DNA of 35,467 nucleotides, taken from assembly GCF_009604455.1 (NCBI RefSeq), contig NZ_WEGL01000022.1, positions 1 to 35,467 of the forward strand. Direction: 5' to 3'. Each line of letters opens with the position of its first letter. Within the stretch, counting starts at the first letter, position 1. A program made the position numbers and the translations under genes. A model generated the notes under the pieces. That model had not been told where the DNA came from and did not search any database. It saw only the letters and a program-made list of their open reading frames with translations. The stretch comes from Streptomyces sp. RB17. Its GTDB lineage: Bacteria > Actinomycetota > Actinomycetes > Streptomycetales > Streptomycetaceae. Of this stretch, positions 8,027 to 16,550 are shown one piece after another.

Positions 8027-8491
8027 GTGTCCTGCTCTGCCCTGCGCTTCCTGTCCGCCCGTCTGCGGCAGCACCGTCGCGCGATCGGCTCCCGTTGGAG
8101 GCGTCTGAACCCCGGCCGCCAGGCCCTGCTCGCACTCGCCCAGCTGCGGATGGGACACACGTATGCCCAGCTCGCAGCCGGATTCGACATCGGAACCACC
8201 ACCGCCTACCTATATGCAACCGAGGCTATCGAACTCCTGGCCGACCTCACGCCCACCCTGGCCGACGCGATTCGGGTCGCGTCGACGAAGGCGTTCGTGA
8301 TCCTCGACGGCACACTCCTGCCGATCGACCGCATCGCCGCGGACCGGCCCTTCCACTCCGGGAAACACAAGAAGCACGGGATGAACCTGCAGGTCCTCAC
8401 GGATCCCTTCGGCCGGCTGCTGTGGGCCTCGCCGGCCCTGCCCGGCGCCGTCCACGATGTCCGCGCAGCTCGCGAACACGGCATCTGGTGA
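8027..8491 (+). pseudogene. 3'-truncated IS5-type (DDE_4) transposase
   Basis: The 154 codons open with GTG and encode the N-terminal helix-turn-helix part (RRLNPGRQALLALAQLRMGH, TYAQLAAGFDIGTTTAYLY). The start of the DDE domain follows (FVILDGTLLPIDRI with the first Asp, SGKHKKHGMNLQVLTD, ALPGAVHDVRAAREHGI). The family continues for about another 100 residues with the second Asp and the Glu, but here the frame stops right after HGIW. The right half and right end of the element are missing. It differs from the transposase at 6833, so it is a separate element. Confidence 0.85.
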
Positions 8492-8714
8492 AAGTGATGC
8501 GGCGTTCCCGGGGCAACGCGAGGGAACCAGGGTCGAGAGCGGTGAGTGCGGAGGGTGTGGGAAATAGTTGTGTAAGACCTCCTTCTGGATCGTCCACTGC
8601 TTCGCCGTGCGCGGCGACAAGGCGGTGTGTGTGCGCGGGCAGCGGTCTATACCTGCTGTCCCAGTACGATCAACCTGGCCAGCCGTGAACTACCGCCTCA
8701 ACTGGCCAGCTCCA

Positions 8715-9578
8715 TCACTCATAGAATTCTCTATTGCGTGCAATAAAGTCCTCCACGCCAAGCGGGTCCGCGCTTGTCAGTGTGCGTACGACTTCGTTAG
8801 TGCCGGAAAATATTCCATTTTGATAATCGATGGCGACATTAGTGAGGTGCTGGACCAAGTACGGGTTGAACCCTTTCTCTATCTGTTCAGTGCGGAACTG
8901 GTCGACTTCTATGGGTACGTAAGTAACTCGTCTACCCAAGACGCGAGTCATGGCGGCCGCAATCTCATAGTGATCCATCTCCATTTTACCGAATAGCTCG
9001 TAGGTCTTCCCGGCGTGCGCATTCGGGTCGATGAGAATCGCTGAAATAACTCGACCCAAATCTTCGGCGGCGATGGGGGCGTGGCGTGCACCAGAGAATG
9101 CCAGACGCAGCTCACTTCGTTCGCGATCCCAAAACCGCGTGAGCCACTCTGCGAACATTGTTGGGCGCAGGTGAACAACGCTTCCCGCAAAGTGATCGAG
9201 CGTGCGCTCACAGAGCCAATCTTTGCGAGAGGCATGGCTGCCAGCATCTCGCCGCGCGGATATCTGTGACATATTTACAATTGCTTCAATTTTATTCTCA
9301 GTAGCTACCTGAAGCATTACGGTCGCAGCCTCAAGCAGATTGGGAAGGATTGGGTAATTGAAATAGACAGCCCCAACATCACGGGTAGCTTTCGACATTG
9401 CGGAAAGGTCTGTGAGGTCACCGACTGCTATTTCAGCGCCCCTAACAGATAGCTTGTCAGCACGCTCGTCCAACCTGCGAACCAGCGCGCGGACAGAGCG
9501 CCCCTGCTCAAGGAGCCTCATAGTTGCTTGACTGCCAGTCCGACCTGCAGCGGCGGTGACCAGTATTTTGCGAGACAC
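8715..9578 (-). CDS. NmrA-like NAD(P)-binding oxidoreductase
   Basis: A 287-residue atypical SDR of the NmrA/YtfG type. It opens with a dinucleotide-binding loop KILVTAAAGRTGSQ (residues 4-17), then GDLTDLSAM, IVNMSQISARR, LRPTMFAEW and the EDLGRVI region typical of this group. The start is GTG at 9578 with AGAGGA 6 bases upstream. There is no YxxxK motif, as is usual for NmrA members, which may act as quinone reductases or redox sensors. Codon use and base composition are visibly less GC-rich than in the flanking genes. With the quinone oxidoreductase at 10261 it forms a foreign-looking block. Both are on the minus strand, but 680 bp separate them, so they are probably not one operon. Confidence 0.85.
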   Translation of the reverse strand: MSRKILVTAAAGRTGSQATMRLLEQGRSVRALVRRLDERADKLSVRGAEIAVGDLTDLSAMSKATRDVGAVYFNYPILPNLLEAATVMLQVATENKIEAIVNMSQISARRDAGSHASRKDWLCERTLDHFAGSVVHLRPTMFAEWLTRFWDRERSELRLAFSGARHAPIAAEDLGRVISAILIDPNAHAGKTYELFGKMEMDHYEIAAAMTRVLGRRVTYVPIEVDQFRTEQIEKGFNPYLVQHLTNVAIDYQNGIFSGTNEVVRTLTSADPLGVEDFIARNREFYE

Positions 9579-10260
9579 GATATTCCTCTTCTAATGCACG
9601 TCTACTCAATGAGCAATGTTCGACGGCAGCCCGATTAGTTATTTTCCCGAAAGGTCAAAAGGCAACCTTATTCATGCCTGCGGCTCAGTAGTTTCCGCTC
9701 TAGAGATTTCTGAAAACTTGCATTCAAGAGATTGGTCGATATCTGAGCGCAATGTCCGTCAATCTGCCGCAGCAAGCCTGTAGTGAGCTTCGTAATACAA
9801 CACTACTCCATCGTGTCGATTCGAGCCACAGGAGTCTGAAGGCTAGGTCGCGTTCCTGCGCCCCGACCCTGCAATTGAATTTGAGCGGTGCCACCTGGAC
9901 TGGTACGTATGATCGCCGTAACCAATCGTGCGAATAGTTTGTGTAGTACCTAAAAATTACGGCGCTATGGCAGGACCCGAATCCCGCTCGAACTGGGCAG
10001 CGCGGCATCTGCCAAGTCTGGGCGGCAGTGAGTCAGTAGCTTTGTTACACGCACCCCTGGGCCAACTTTTCCAGGCTGGATCAAGGCGGTGATCGGGTGC
10101 TGCACAGCCTAGAGTTTGATGTGTCGGTGGTCGTGGTGTTAGCTGCTGGCGCCGGCGCACGTCTCCAACTGGTGTTCGTCGAATGAGAGGCGCCTACGCC
10201 GATCCATCTGCGTCAGGTTTACGGAGTATCTTGAGGTTCGCGCCGCAGGTTCCGCGATGC
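9579..10260. other. AT-richer intergenic stretch, no gene seen
   Basis: The 680 bases lie between two minus-strand genes. Short frames such as 9724-10008 lack a ribosome binding site and any recognisable motif. The first part (9580-9960) is notably AT-rich for this genome and presumably holds the promoter of the NmrA-like gene. The second part (9960-10260) is more GC-rich and looks like unrelated remnant sequence. Confidence 0.45.
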
Positions 10261-11232
10261 TCACACTTCAATAACTACTCTCCCGAGCAGACCGGACTCG
10301 ACAGCTTCGTGAGCTGCGACGACCTCGTCGAGTGCGAAGTTCGTAGTAGGTAGGGGACTCAGAGCACCATCACACAACGCGTCAGAAACCCCCTTTGCCG
10401 CGACGTCCAAAGTAGGGGCCCCAACAGTGAGGAGCTGGACAAAGGAAAGAGTGACATTTGCTGTCATGCAGGAACGAACGTGCAACTCCAGCGGGTTCGT
10501 GTTTGCGGCAGCATAAGTAATCACCGTTGTGCTCGGTCCGACCACCGCGAGGTCGAGATCCAGGTTCGCTGCAAGATCTACCTCGATGATCCGATCTACG
10601 TGCTCGACCGCTGCCTTGATCTGCTGAATCGCTCCAGAGTTACGATAATTGACGACAGTGTCGGCTCCTGCTTTACGCGCAAGTTCAGCTTTATCTGAAT
10701 CACTGACCGTACTCACAACAGTGGCACCTGCCCACTTCGCCATCTCGACGGCATAGTGGCCGACGGCCCCGGCCCCTCCGGCCACCAGCACGGTGCGCCC
10801 GCTGATCGGGCCGTCCTTGAAAAGGCAGTGATGTGCTGTGATCGCCGGAATCCCGAGACATGCAGCAAAGTCGTGGGAGATACCCTCGGGTAGTGGCACC
10901 GCATTACGCTGGTCGACGACCGTCCACTCCGCTGCTGTGCCCCAAGGCAGCTTGACGGCACCGAACCACACCCAAACCTGCTGACCAACGCGTCCTGGCT
11001 CGACGCCGTATCCAACGGCGTCGATCTCTCCGCTCCCATCCAAGTGAGGAATTTGGTAGCCATCGATCGATTGCGGAACGTAGCCCGACCGCAGCTTCAC
11101 ATCGAGAGAGTTAAGGGCTGAGCGCCGGATTCGCACCCTAACCTGCCCGGGACCTGGCTCAGGGCGAGGGCGCTCGCCGACCCTGAGGACTTCACGAGCC
11201 GTGCCATGGGTTTCGTAGTAGGCGGCCTTCAT
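10261..11232 (-). CDS. Zinc-free quinone oxidoreductase (MDR family)
   Basis: A 323-residue NADPH:quinone reductase-like medium-chain dehydrogenase. The GroES-like N-terminal half has NSLDVKLRSGYVP and IPHLDGSGEIDAVG. The Rossmann half has the cofactor motif VLVAGGAGAVGHYAVEMAK (about residues 148-166), then GADTVVNYR and a final LLGRVVIEV. No zinc ligands are seen. The reading frame extends upstream to 11346, but MKAAYYETHGTAREV at 11232 is the family N-terminus. No strong ribosome binding site precedes it. Only about 30 bases upstream the sequence changes to an unrelated NADH-dehydrogenase remnant. The native promoter may therefore have been lost at that junction. Composition is lower in GC than the neighbours, as in the NmrA-like gene. 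Confidence 0.88.
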   Translation of the reverse strand: MKAAYYETHGTAREVLRVGERPRPEPGPGQVRVRIRRSALNSLDVKLRSGYVPQSIDGYQIPHLDGSGEIDAVGYGVEPGRVGQQVWVWFGAVKLPWGTAAEWTVVDQRNAVPLPEGISHDFAACLGIPAITAHHCLFKDGPISGRTVLVAGGAGAVGHYAVEMAKWAGATVVSTVSDSDKAELARKAGADTVVNYRNSGAIQQIKAAVEHVDRIIEVDLAANLDLDLAVVGPSTTVITYAAANTNPLELHVRSCMTANVTLSFVQLLTVGAPTLDVAAKGVSDALCDGALSPLPTTNFALDEVVAAHEAVESGLLGRVVIEV

Positions 11233-11264
11233 AGAAGAAATGATAATGCCTTTTTTTGCGAAAG

Positions 11265-11554
11265 TCAGTACCCGGACCGCGCAGCATGCCGTGCGGCAGG
11301 GAAAGCGCCTGGCCAGGAACCTTGTCGCGACCCTACGCGGACGCACGGCGAAGAACTACGTTCACCACAGTCTCGGAGTGGTTGCCACCCTGGGAATCGG
11401 CCCCGGCATCTTCCAGTTCCGCGGCCTGGTCGTCAAAGGCCTGCCGACCTGGCTGACGCACCGCGGCTACCACGTTCTTGCCGTACCGACCTGGGAGCGG
11501 AAGATCCGGGTCCTCGCGATCTGGCTGACCGCCGCCCGCTCGGCCTCTCGGTGA
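11265..11554 (+). pseudogene. C-terminal fragment of a type II NADH dehydrogenase
   Basis: The frame reads TAQHAVRQGKRLARNLVATL, YVHHSLGVVATLG and LPTWLTHRGYHVLAVPTWERK, then IRVLAIW before a stop. These are the usual last 100 residues of an FAD-dependent NDH-2 (after the second Rossmann domain, including the membrane-associating tail). The other 300 residues, with both dinucleotide-binding domains, are absent. The break coincides with the border of the low-GC block at about 11262, which suggests that the insertion of that block destroyed the gene. Confidence 0.75.
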
Positions 11555-11846
11555 CCTCGGGGAGTATGTGGCCCGATGCCTCAACCAGGTGGAAACTCAC
11601 GTCCCGGCGCGTGACCTCGGGATAGGTATTCGTGCCATGCGACGCAACGTCAGATTCGGACGAAGCCTCTCGGGGAGCCATCTGCGAGCACCTCGCGTCG
11701 CAGGCTGCCGGCCGTGAAGGACACAGCGGTTTCGCGAGGCACCGGGCAGCGCCGGGGTCGGTCGGCTCTGTCGCCGGCCCCGGGGCTACTCGCGTGCTTG
11801 CCAGATCCGGCAGCTGCCGGGTACCGGGCGGCGTTGAACGGGTGGT
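11555..11846. other. Intergenic stretch between NDH remnant and IS
   Basis: I see no gene or strong repeat in these 290 bases. They end at the CTAG target of the IS5-group element. Confidence 0.4.
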
Positions 11847-11850
11847 CTAG

Positions 11851-12681
11851 AGGTTGTCCCGTATGGGGTCTGAGTTATTGGGTGAGAGCCATGTTGTGGA
11901 GTCGGGCGATGCCGAGCATGGCCTGGTGAACGCCGTTGCCTTTGAGTCGGTAGTCCCGCAGGACCTTCCAGTTCTTCGGTCGGGACAGGGCGTGTTCCAC
12001 TCGGGCTCTGGCGCGGCGGTGGACAGCGTTCTCTGCCTCCTGCTGTGGGCTGAGTTGCGTCTGACCGCGTCGTTTGCGGTGCGGGATGAGCAAGCCGGTG
12101 CCCTGGTAGCCGCCGTCGGCAATGGTCGGGGCTCCGCGACAGGCCCGCTCGACACCGGACTCCGTGAAAGCCCGGCAGTCGTTGCGACTGCCGGGCAGCG
12201 GCAGGCCGATGGCCACCACCAGGCGGCTATTGGCGTCGATGACGACTTGAAGGTTCGTCGAGTACCGGTAGTTCTTGCTGGACGCGGCGATACTGCGGTC
12301 GCGGGTGGGCACGAGGGTGCCGTCGACGATGTAGACGGTGTCCTTGCGCGGCCGACGGGCCGGCGAGATGGCCAGCAAGGGTGCCAGATGGTCCAGGATG
12401 CGGTCGGCCGCGGACTTCGAGACCCCGAACAAGGGCGCCACCTGCCGTAAAGTGAGGTTCGTGCGCCAGTAGGTGGCCACCAGCAACACGCGGTCCTCGA
12501 GCGCGCCATGGTCGGCCGCGCTGGACATCATCACCCCGACGCCGGACCAATGCCACCAGCCTGGCGAACTGCACCTCGGTCAGGCCCGAGAACGGTTCGA
12601 TCCACTTCGGATCATCTGCTGAGATCACCCCACCCATGCCCAGCCAACGCACCAACCGATCCACGGGTTACGGGACAACCT
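11851..12681 (-). mobile_element. IS5-group insertion sequence with CTAG duplication (831 bp)
   Basis: The perfect 13-bp terminal inverted repeat AGGTTGTCCCGTA is found at 11851-11863 and, inverted, at 12669-12681. CTAG directly flanks both ends (11847-11850 and 12682-12685), matching the YTAR 4-bp target duplication known for the IS5 group. The right-hand CTAG contains the TAG stop codon of the adjacent SDR gene. Confidence 0.88.
11875..12664 (-). CDS. IS5-group transposase in two frames
   Basis: The upstream frame starts at GTG 12664 and encodes MDRLVRWLGMGGVI, then ADDPKWIEPFSGLTEVQFARL. It overlaps the frame that ends at 11875. That frame holds ALEDRVLLVATYWRTNLTL (helix-turn-helix region), the first Asp in VYIVDGTLVPTRDR, the second in IADGGYQGTG, and the Glu in RARVEHALSR, followed by KNWKVLRDYR. 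A +1 shift (or a 1-base lesion) near 12530-12545 is needed to join them. All three catalytic residues are present. Whether the split is programmed or a mutation cannot be decided from one copy. Fused length is about 260 residues. Confidence 0.82.
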
Positions 12682-13389
12682 CTAGCCGAACAGGGTGGCG
12701 TAGCGGGCCGCGCCGCTGGTCAGTGTGCCTTGGATCGTCTTGGTGAGGTCGTCTCCGAGGACCTCATCAGTGCCTGACTCGATGCCATCGAGCGCGGCGG
12801 TGACGATGTGGGCGGGGGTCGCCTTGTCGGGCAGCGGGAACTGCGCGCCCATGGTGGTGTCGACCGGGCCCATGAGCAGGCCGACAACGTGCGTGCCCTG
12901 CTCTTTCAGTTCGTGCCGGAGGCCGTCGGTGAGGCTCCACGCGGCGGCCTTCGACGCACTGTAGGAGGCGAAGCCGGGGAAGGAGAGCCAGGCCACGGCC
13001 GACAGCGCGTTGAGGATCGTCCCGCCGCCGTTCGCCTTCAGCGCCGGCGCGAACGCCGAGGCGACATCGAGGGTGCCGAAGAAGTTCGTCTCGAACTCGT
13101 TGCGGATCACTGAGATGTCGCCGCCGATGATCGGCTGCGGGACGGCGATGCCCGCGTTGTTGATGACGATCTGCACGTCAGAGGCCTGCCGTGCGGCGGC
13201 CTCGACCTCAGCGTGGTTGGTGACGTCCAACTGGATGGGCTCGACACGGTCGGCCGGCTTGACGGCGTGCGGGTCGCGGGCCGCGGCGTAGACCTTTGCG
13301 GCGCCGCGCTCCAGCAGCTGGCGGACGAACTCCGCGCCGATGCCGCGGTTAGCGCCGGTGACCAAGACGACGGATCCAGAGATTCCCAT
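12682..13389 (-). CDS. Canonical SDR family oxidoreductase
   Basis: A 235-residue classical SDR. It has the cofactor loop VTGANRGIGAEF (about residues 10-21), QLDVTNHAEVEAA, INNAGIAVP, the catalytic Ser in ILNALSAVAW and an intact YSASKAA active site, so it should be catalytically competent NAD(P)-dependent. The ATG at 13389 has GAGAGG about 8 bases upstream. An IS5-group element is inserted at its stop codon. The TAG is part of the duplicated CTAG target, so the reading frame is unharmed. It is downstream of the DHA2 exporter on the same strand (276 bp apart). It is only distantly related to the SDR at 1630, which lacks the Tyr. Confidence 0.9.
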   Translation of the reverse strand: MGISGSVVLVTGANRGIGAEFVRQLLERGAAKVYAAARDPHAVKPADRVEPIQLDVTNHAEVEAAARQASDVQIVINNAGIAVPQPIIGGDISVIRNEFETNFFGTLDVASAFAPALKANGGGTILNALSAVAWLSFPGFASYSASKAAAWSLTDGLRHELKEQGTHVVGLLMGPVDTTMGAQFPLPDKATPAHIVTAALDGIESGTDEVLGDDLTKTIQGTLTSGAARYATLFG

Positions 13390-13665
13390 GACTGACCTCT
13401 CTCAACGGGCCTGCGCCGCGGCCATGCCAGATGGCGTGCCGGGTGCCAGACCACTCGGTTGTGACTTGCAAAATGGTGAAGAAGTTCCGGTTGTACGGAC
13501 ACGAGCTGGACTAACCGATCGCCGCCCCCTGGACCGCCAGCTGGCCCAGGCGGCGTCGTCGATGACGTGGCAGTCACCGCCGTGGAGCCGCTGGATGGCC
13601 TTGTCCGCCAGCCGCCGCGGCGGTAAGTACGCGGCCAGCGGACACGGCCGCACGCGGCGGGCCGA

Positions 13666-15090
13666 TCAGTGCTTTCGCCGAGGCGTTGCCAGAGTCACCA
13701 CAGTGGTGCAGGCAAGGCAGGCCACGATCATGAAGGCCCAGCCACGGTGGTATCCGGTCAGGCTGTTCGCGGGGATGCCGGACAGGAAGGTCACCAAGAT
13801 GGCCACGCCGATGGCGCTGCCCACCTGCCGGGCCATGTTCAGGACTGCGCTGCCGGTGGTGGCGCGGTCGGCGGGGAGGGTGCCCGCGGCAGCGAACAGC
13901 GGGGCCTGTGTGAGTCCTGCTCCGGCGCCGCCGATGATGAGGCCGGGCAGGAAACCGGCCGCGTAGTCGGGGTGCAGGGTCGTGGCCAGGAGCCAGAACA
14001 GGGATGCTCCCGCGAACAGCAGGGTTCCGGCGATGGCGGGTGTCTTGCGGCCGAACCGTCCGGTGATGCGGCCGGCGTTGAGCGCGGTGGCTGCTGCGCT
14101 CAGGGGTCCGGGTGCGATGGCCAGTCCGGTGCGGATGACGCCGTAGTGCCATGTGTTCTGCAGGAACAGGACCGTGATCAGCAGCCACGCCGAGAAGGCG
14201 AGGAAGAACAGGAACAGGGCTGCCGATGCGGCGCTGAACTCGCGGCTGGCGCCGAAGAGGGAGGCTTCGACGACCGCGTGCGGGTGCCGGAAGGCCCGCC
14301 AGACCGTCACGGTTCCGGCTGCGACGGCTCCGGCCAGGAACAGCAAGGTCCCGGTGCCGGACCATCCCCAGGAGGTGCTCTGAACCATCGCGGATGTCAG
14401 CAGGGCGACCGCGACCAGGAGCGCGGCTCCGGAGATGGGGTCGGGCATGCGGGTACCCTGCTGGGCCCGCACCTCCGGGAGCACCCGCAGGCCGAAGAGG
14501 GTGGCGGCTACGCCGATCGGCACGTTGATCAGAAAGATCAGCCGCCAGTCGGCCGCAACGAGCAGCCCGCCGACGGTGGGGCCCAGGGACGCGGCGATGG
14601 CTGCGACGCCTGCCCACAGTCCCACGACCAGGGTGTGTTGCTCCCGCGGGAAGGCGGGAAACAGCAGGCCGAGCGAGGTGGGGATCACCATGGCTGCGCC
14701 GACCCCCTGCAGAACCCGGCCGATGATCATGAAGCTGAGGCTCGGCGCGACAGCACAAACGACCGATGCGACGGTGAACAGCACGACCCCGGCGAGCAGG
14801 AAGCGGCGTCGGCCGAAGTGATCGGCGAGTCGTCCGGATGGCACGAGTAGTGCGGCCAGGACGATCGAGTATGCGTTGAGGACCCACGACAGGCTGCTCA
14901 GGGTGGCGTTGTGGAAGCTGCCGGCCATGTCGGGCAGGGCGACATTGACGATGAATAGGTCCAGTTGCGCCATGAACGCGACGGCGGCGAGGACGGCGAA
15001 GACCGACCAGCGCGAAGCCGTCGCCTTCGGCGAAGCCAGGGGCGGTGTCGCCGTCGACGGGGTCGGCGGCTGGGCGCCAACGGTTGTCAT
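13666..15090 (-). CDS. DHA2-family MFS drug exporter (first copy)
   Basis: A 474-residue membrane protein of the 14-helix DHA2 (EmrB/QacA-like) major facilitator family, exporting drugs by proton antiport. TM1 carries the family acidic signature AQLDLFIVNVALP (Asp44). Loop 2-3 has the MFS motif A GRLADHFGRR (residues 86-95). Helix 5 has the antiporter motif C-like GPTVGGLL, and WRLIFLINVPIG follows. The frame is open upstream to 15456, but MTTVGAQ at 15090 is preceded by GGGAG 7 bases upstream. A CGNR zinc-finger regulator diverges from it 130 bp away, with palindromes between them. That arrangement suggests local repression. A close paralogue with the same divergent partner type lies at 28005-29438. 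Confidence 0.92.
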   Translation of the reverse strand: MTTVGAQPPTPSTATPPLASPKATASRWSVFAVLAAVAFMAQLDLFIVNVALPDMAGSFHNATLSSLSWVLNAYSIVLAALLVPSGRLADHFGRRRFLLAGVVLFTVASVVCAVAPSLSFMIIGRVLQGVGAAMVIPTSLGLLFPAFPREQHTLVVGLWAGVAAIAASLGPTVGGLLVAADWRLIFLINVPIGVAATLFGLRVLPEVRAQQGTRMPDPISGAALLVAVALLTSAMVQSTSWGWSGTGTLLFLAGAVAAGTVTVWRAFRHPHAVVEASLFGASREFSAASAALFLFFLAFSAWLLITVLFLQNTWHYGVIRTGLAIAPGPLSAAATALNAGRITGRFGRKTPAIAGTLLFAGASLFWLLATTLHPDYAAGFLPGLIIGGAGAGLTQAPLFAAAGTLPADRATTGSAVLNMARQVGSAIGVAILVTFLSGIPANSLTGYHRGWAFMIVACLACTTVVTLATPRRKH

Positions 15091-15126
15091 GCGTGTCTCC
15101 CGAGGGGTCTCTGATGGCTCGTTGCG

Positions 15127-15138
15127 ACCGTACACGGT
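15127..15138. promoter_or_regulatory. Candidate operator half-palindrome ACCG-TACA-CGGT
   Basis: A perfect 4+4 bp inverted repeat in the gap between the divergent exporter and regulator genes. The same ACCGT/ACGGT words recur at 15171-15184. Two related dyads in a 130-bp divergent gap suggest binding sites of the adjacent CGNR regulator, but short palindromes can occur by chance. Confidence 0.4.
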
Positions 15139-15170
15139 TAGCACGCAACATAGCAACGCCAGGCCATCAC

Positions 15171-15214
15171 ACGGTTGTGACCGTTGACCAGACGGTCGCG
15201 TCGCGCAGTACGAT
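15171..15214 (+). promoter_or_regulatory. Promoter and operator of the first CGNR regulator
   Basis: TTGACC (15184-15189) and TACGAT (15209-15214) are spaced 19 bases apart and resemble a housekeeping-sigma promoter. The -10 box ends 6 bases before the ATG at 15221, so transcription should start at or next to the start codon. This predicts a leaderless mRNA. The palindrome ACGGT-TGTG-ACCGT (15171-15184) abuts the -35 box, a position suited to autoregulation. Confidence 0.5.
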
Positions 15215-15220
15215 CGGAGG

Positions 15221-15793
15221 ATGGGTAGCGAGCAGGAGACGGCCAGCTGGAAGGATCCAGCTGACGTCGTCGTCGACTTCGTCAACACCCGGGCCGACGG
15301 CGCCGGGCACATCGAGCGCTTCGGAAGTGGTGCGGACCTGCTGCGGTGGGCCCGTGAACGGGACCTGCTGGACGACGGCGCGGCCGTGACGGACTTCGAC
15401 GTTCTCGCGGCCCGTGAGTTGCGCGAAGCCCTGCGGACTGTGCTGCTCTCCCACACCGACGGCCAACAGACAGCGGCTCTCGCCGATGCGCACGAGCGGC
15501 TTCGCGCAGCCAGCGACCGTTACCCGGTCAGAGCGGTCGTCGCTGCGGGCCGAGTTCGGCTCGTGCCGGTTGCCGGCGGGGTGCCCGGACTGCTGGGGAC
15601 CGTGCTGGCCGCGGCTGCGGAGACTGCGCACCGCGACGAGTGGGCCTGGGTCAAGGCGTGCTCCAGCCCGAAGTGCCTCTACGCCTTCCGCGACCGGACC
15701 CGCAACCACTCCGGCCGGTACTGCAGTCCGCGGTGCGGGTCGCGGATGTCCATGCAGGCACTACGGGAGCGGAACAAGGAAGACCGGGCCTGA
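15221..15793 (+). CDS. CGNR zinc-finger transcriptional regulator (first copy)
   Basis: A 190-residue regulator of the ABATE/CGNR family. The N-terminal ligand-binding-type domain opens with DVVVDFVNTRADG and LLRWARERDLL. The C-terminal zinc finger has four cysteines, C147, C152, C168 and C172 (KACSSPKCLYAFRDRTRNHS then YCSPRCGSR), with the signature varied to CGSR. GGAGG touches the ATG directly, too close for normal initiation. The -10 box lies 6 bases before the ATG, so a leaderless transcript is more likely. It diverges from the DHA2 exporter and probably controls it and itself. A second regulator of the same family pairs with the second exporter at 29545. Confidence 0.87.
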   Translation: MGSEQETASWKDPADVVVDFVNTRADGAGHIERFGSGADLLRWARERDLLDDGAAVTDFDVLAARELREALRTVLLSHTDGQQTAALADAHERLRAASDRYPVRAVVAAGRVRLVPVAGGVPGLLGTVLAAAAETAHRDEWAWVKACSSPKCLYAFRDRTRNHSGRYCSPRCGSRMSMQALRERNKEDRA

Positions 15794-15852
15794 CCTGCCG
15801 GGGCGGCTCGCGCACGGGCCGCAGTCGCCGAGCAGGTGCGTGAAACGGCCCG

Positions 15853-16458
15853 TCATTGATTCGCCTTCATTTCGATTCGAGGCGCCTGGCGGCTTGCGGC
15901 GCGGGAGCGGTTCGGAGGAGTCGCGGCGGCACGATCGGGCAGGTGGGCGGCGACACGAAGCCGGGCGAATTCCGCCGCCAGAGCTACTGGGGGGTAGTGC
16001 GCGTTGCGCCCGCTGGGGTTGGGCAGCACCCACACCTGGGATTCGCCTAGCACCGCTGTTTGTGGCCCTACTCGCGCGTCCCGGACATCGAATGCCGTGT
16101 GGTATCCGGTTACCCCCAGAAACGCCAGCCACGTGGGCCGCAGGGCTTCCATACGCCGGAGGAGGTCCTCGCCCCCTTGGAGGTAGGCGTCGCGCGTGAG
16201 GTCGGACGCACGAACTGTTGGCGTACGGACGATGGTGGTGAGGCCGAGACCCAGGTGCAGAAGGTCGCGTTCCTGCTCGGGCCGCAGTCGAAACGGTGTG
16301 AAGCCTGAACGATGGAGCGCGGTCCACATTCTGTTGCCTGGAGTCGCAAAGCTGTGACCACGCATCGCCGATTGCAGGCCGGGGTTGATGCCGACGAAGA
16401 TGACGTCCAGGCCCTCGTCGACGATGTCATCCAACAGTGGTGAATTCGTGGCATTCAC
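15853..16458 (-). CDS. mug: Mismatch-specific uracil/thymine DNA glycosylase (MUG)
   Basis: A 201-residue DNA repair enzyme that removes U (or T) opposite G by base flipping. Motif 1 is GINPGLQSA (residues 23-31), where the Asn activates water. Motif 2 is NPSGRNAHY (147-155), the loop that wedges into DNA. Between them, HSFATPGNRMWTALHRSGF is typical of MUG. The frame is open upstream to 16551, but the GTG at 16458 gives the family N-terminus and has GAGGC just upstream. The C-terminal 25 residues (Arg/Ala-rich) are an extension beyond the fold. It lies 92 bp downstream of the MFS gene on the same strand and may be cotranscribed. Confidence 0.92.
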   Translation of the reverse strand: MNATNSPLLDDIVDEGLDVIFVGINPGLQSAMRGHSFATPGNRMWTALHRSGFTPFRLRPEQERDLLHLGLGLTTIVRTPTVRASDLTRDAYLQGGEDLLRRMEALRPTWLAFLGVTGYHTAFDVRDARVGPQTAVLGESQVWVLPNPSGRNAHYPPVALAAEFARLRVAAHLPDRAAATPPNRSRAASRQAPRIEMKANQ

Positions 16459-16550
16459 GGTTGCCTCATGCTGCTGCGAGGGGGAGACACCGGCCGTGGG
16501 AAAACAGTTCACCAGTGCACTACACGGCCGCTGTTGCCCGTGCCGGCGCA

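Noticed and set aside
8492..8714. GGGAAATAGTTGTGTAAGACC at about 8560 as an IS256-type terminal repeat
   Set aside because: No matching inverted end and no transposase of that family could be found in the window.
13574..15151. Very long minus-strand frame (over 500 codons) overlapping the first DHA2 exporter
   Set aside because: It is an out-of-frame shadow of the exporter, rich in Arg, Pro and Gly, with no domain. The exporter frame has clear transmembrane and motif content.
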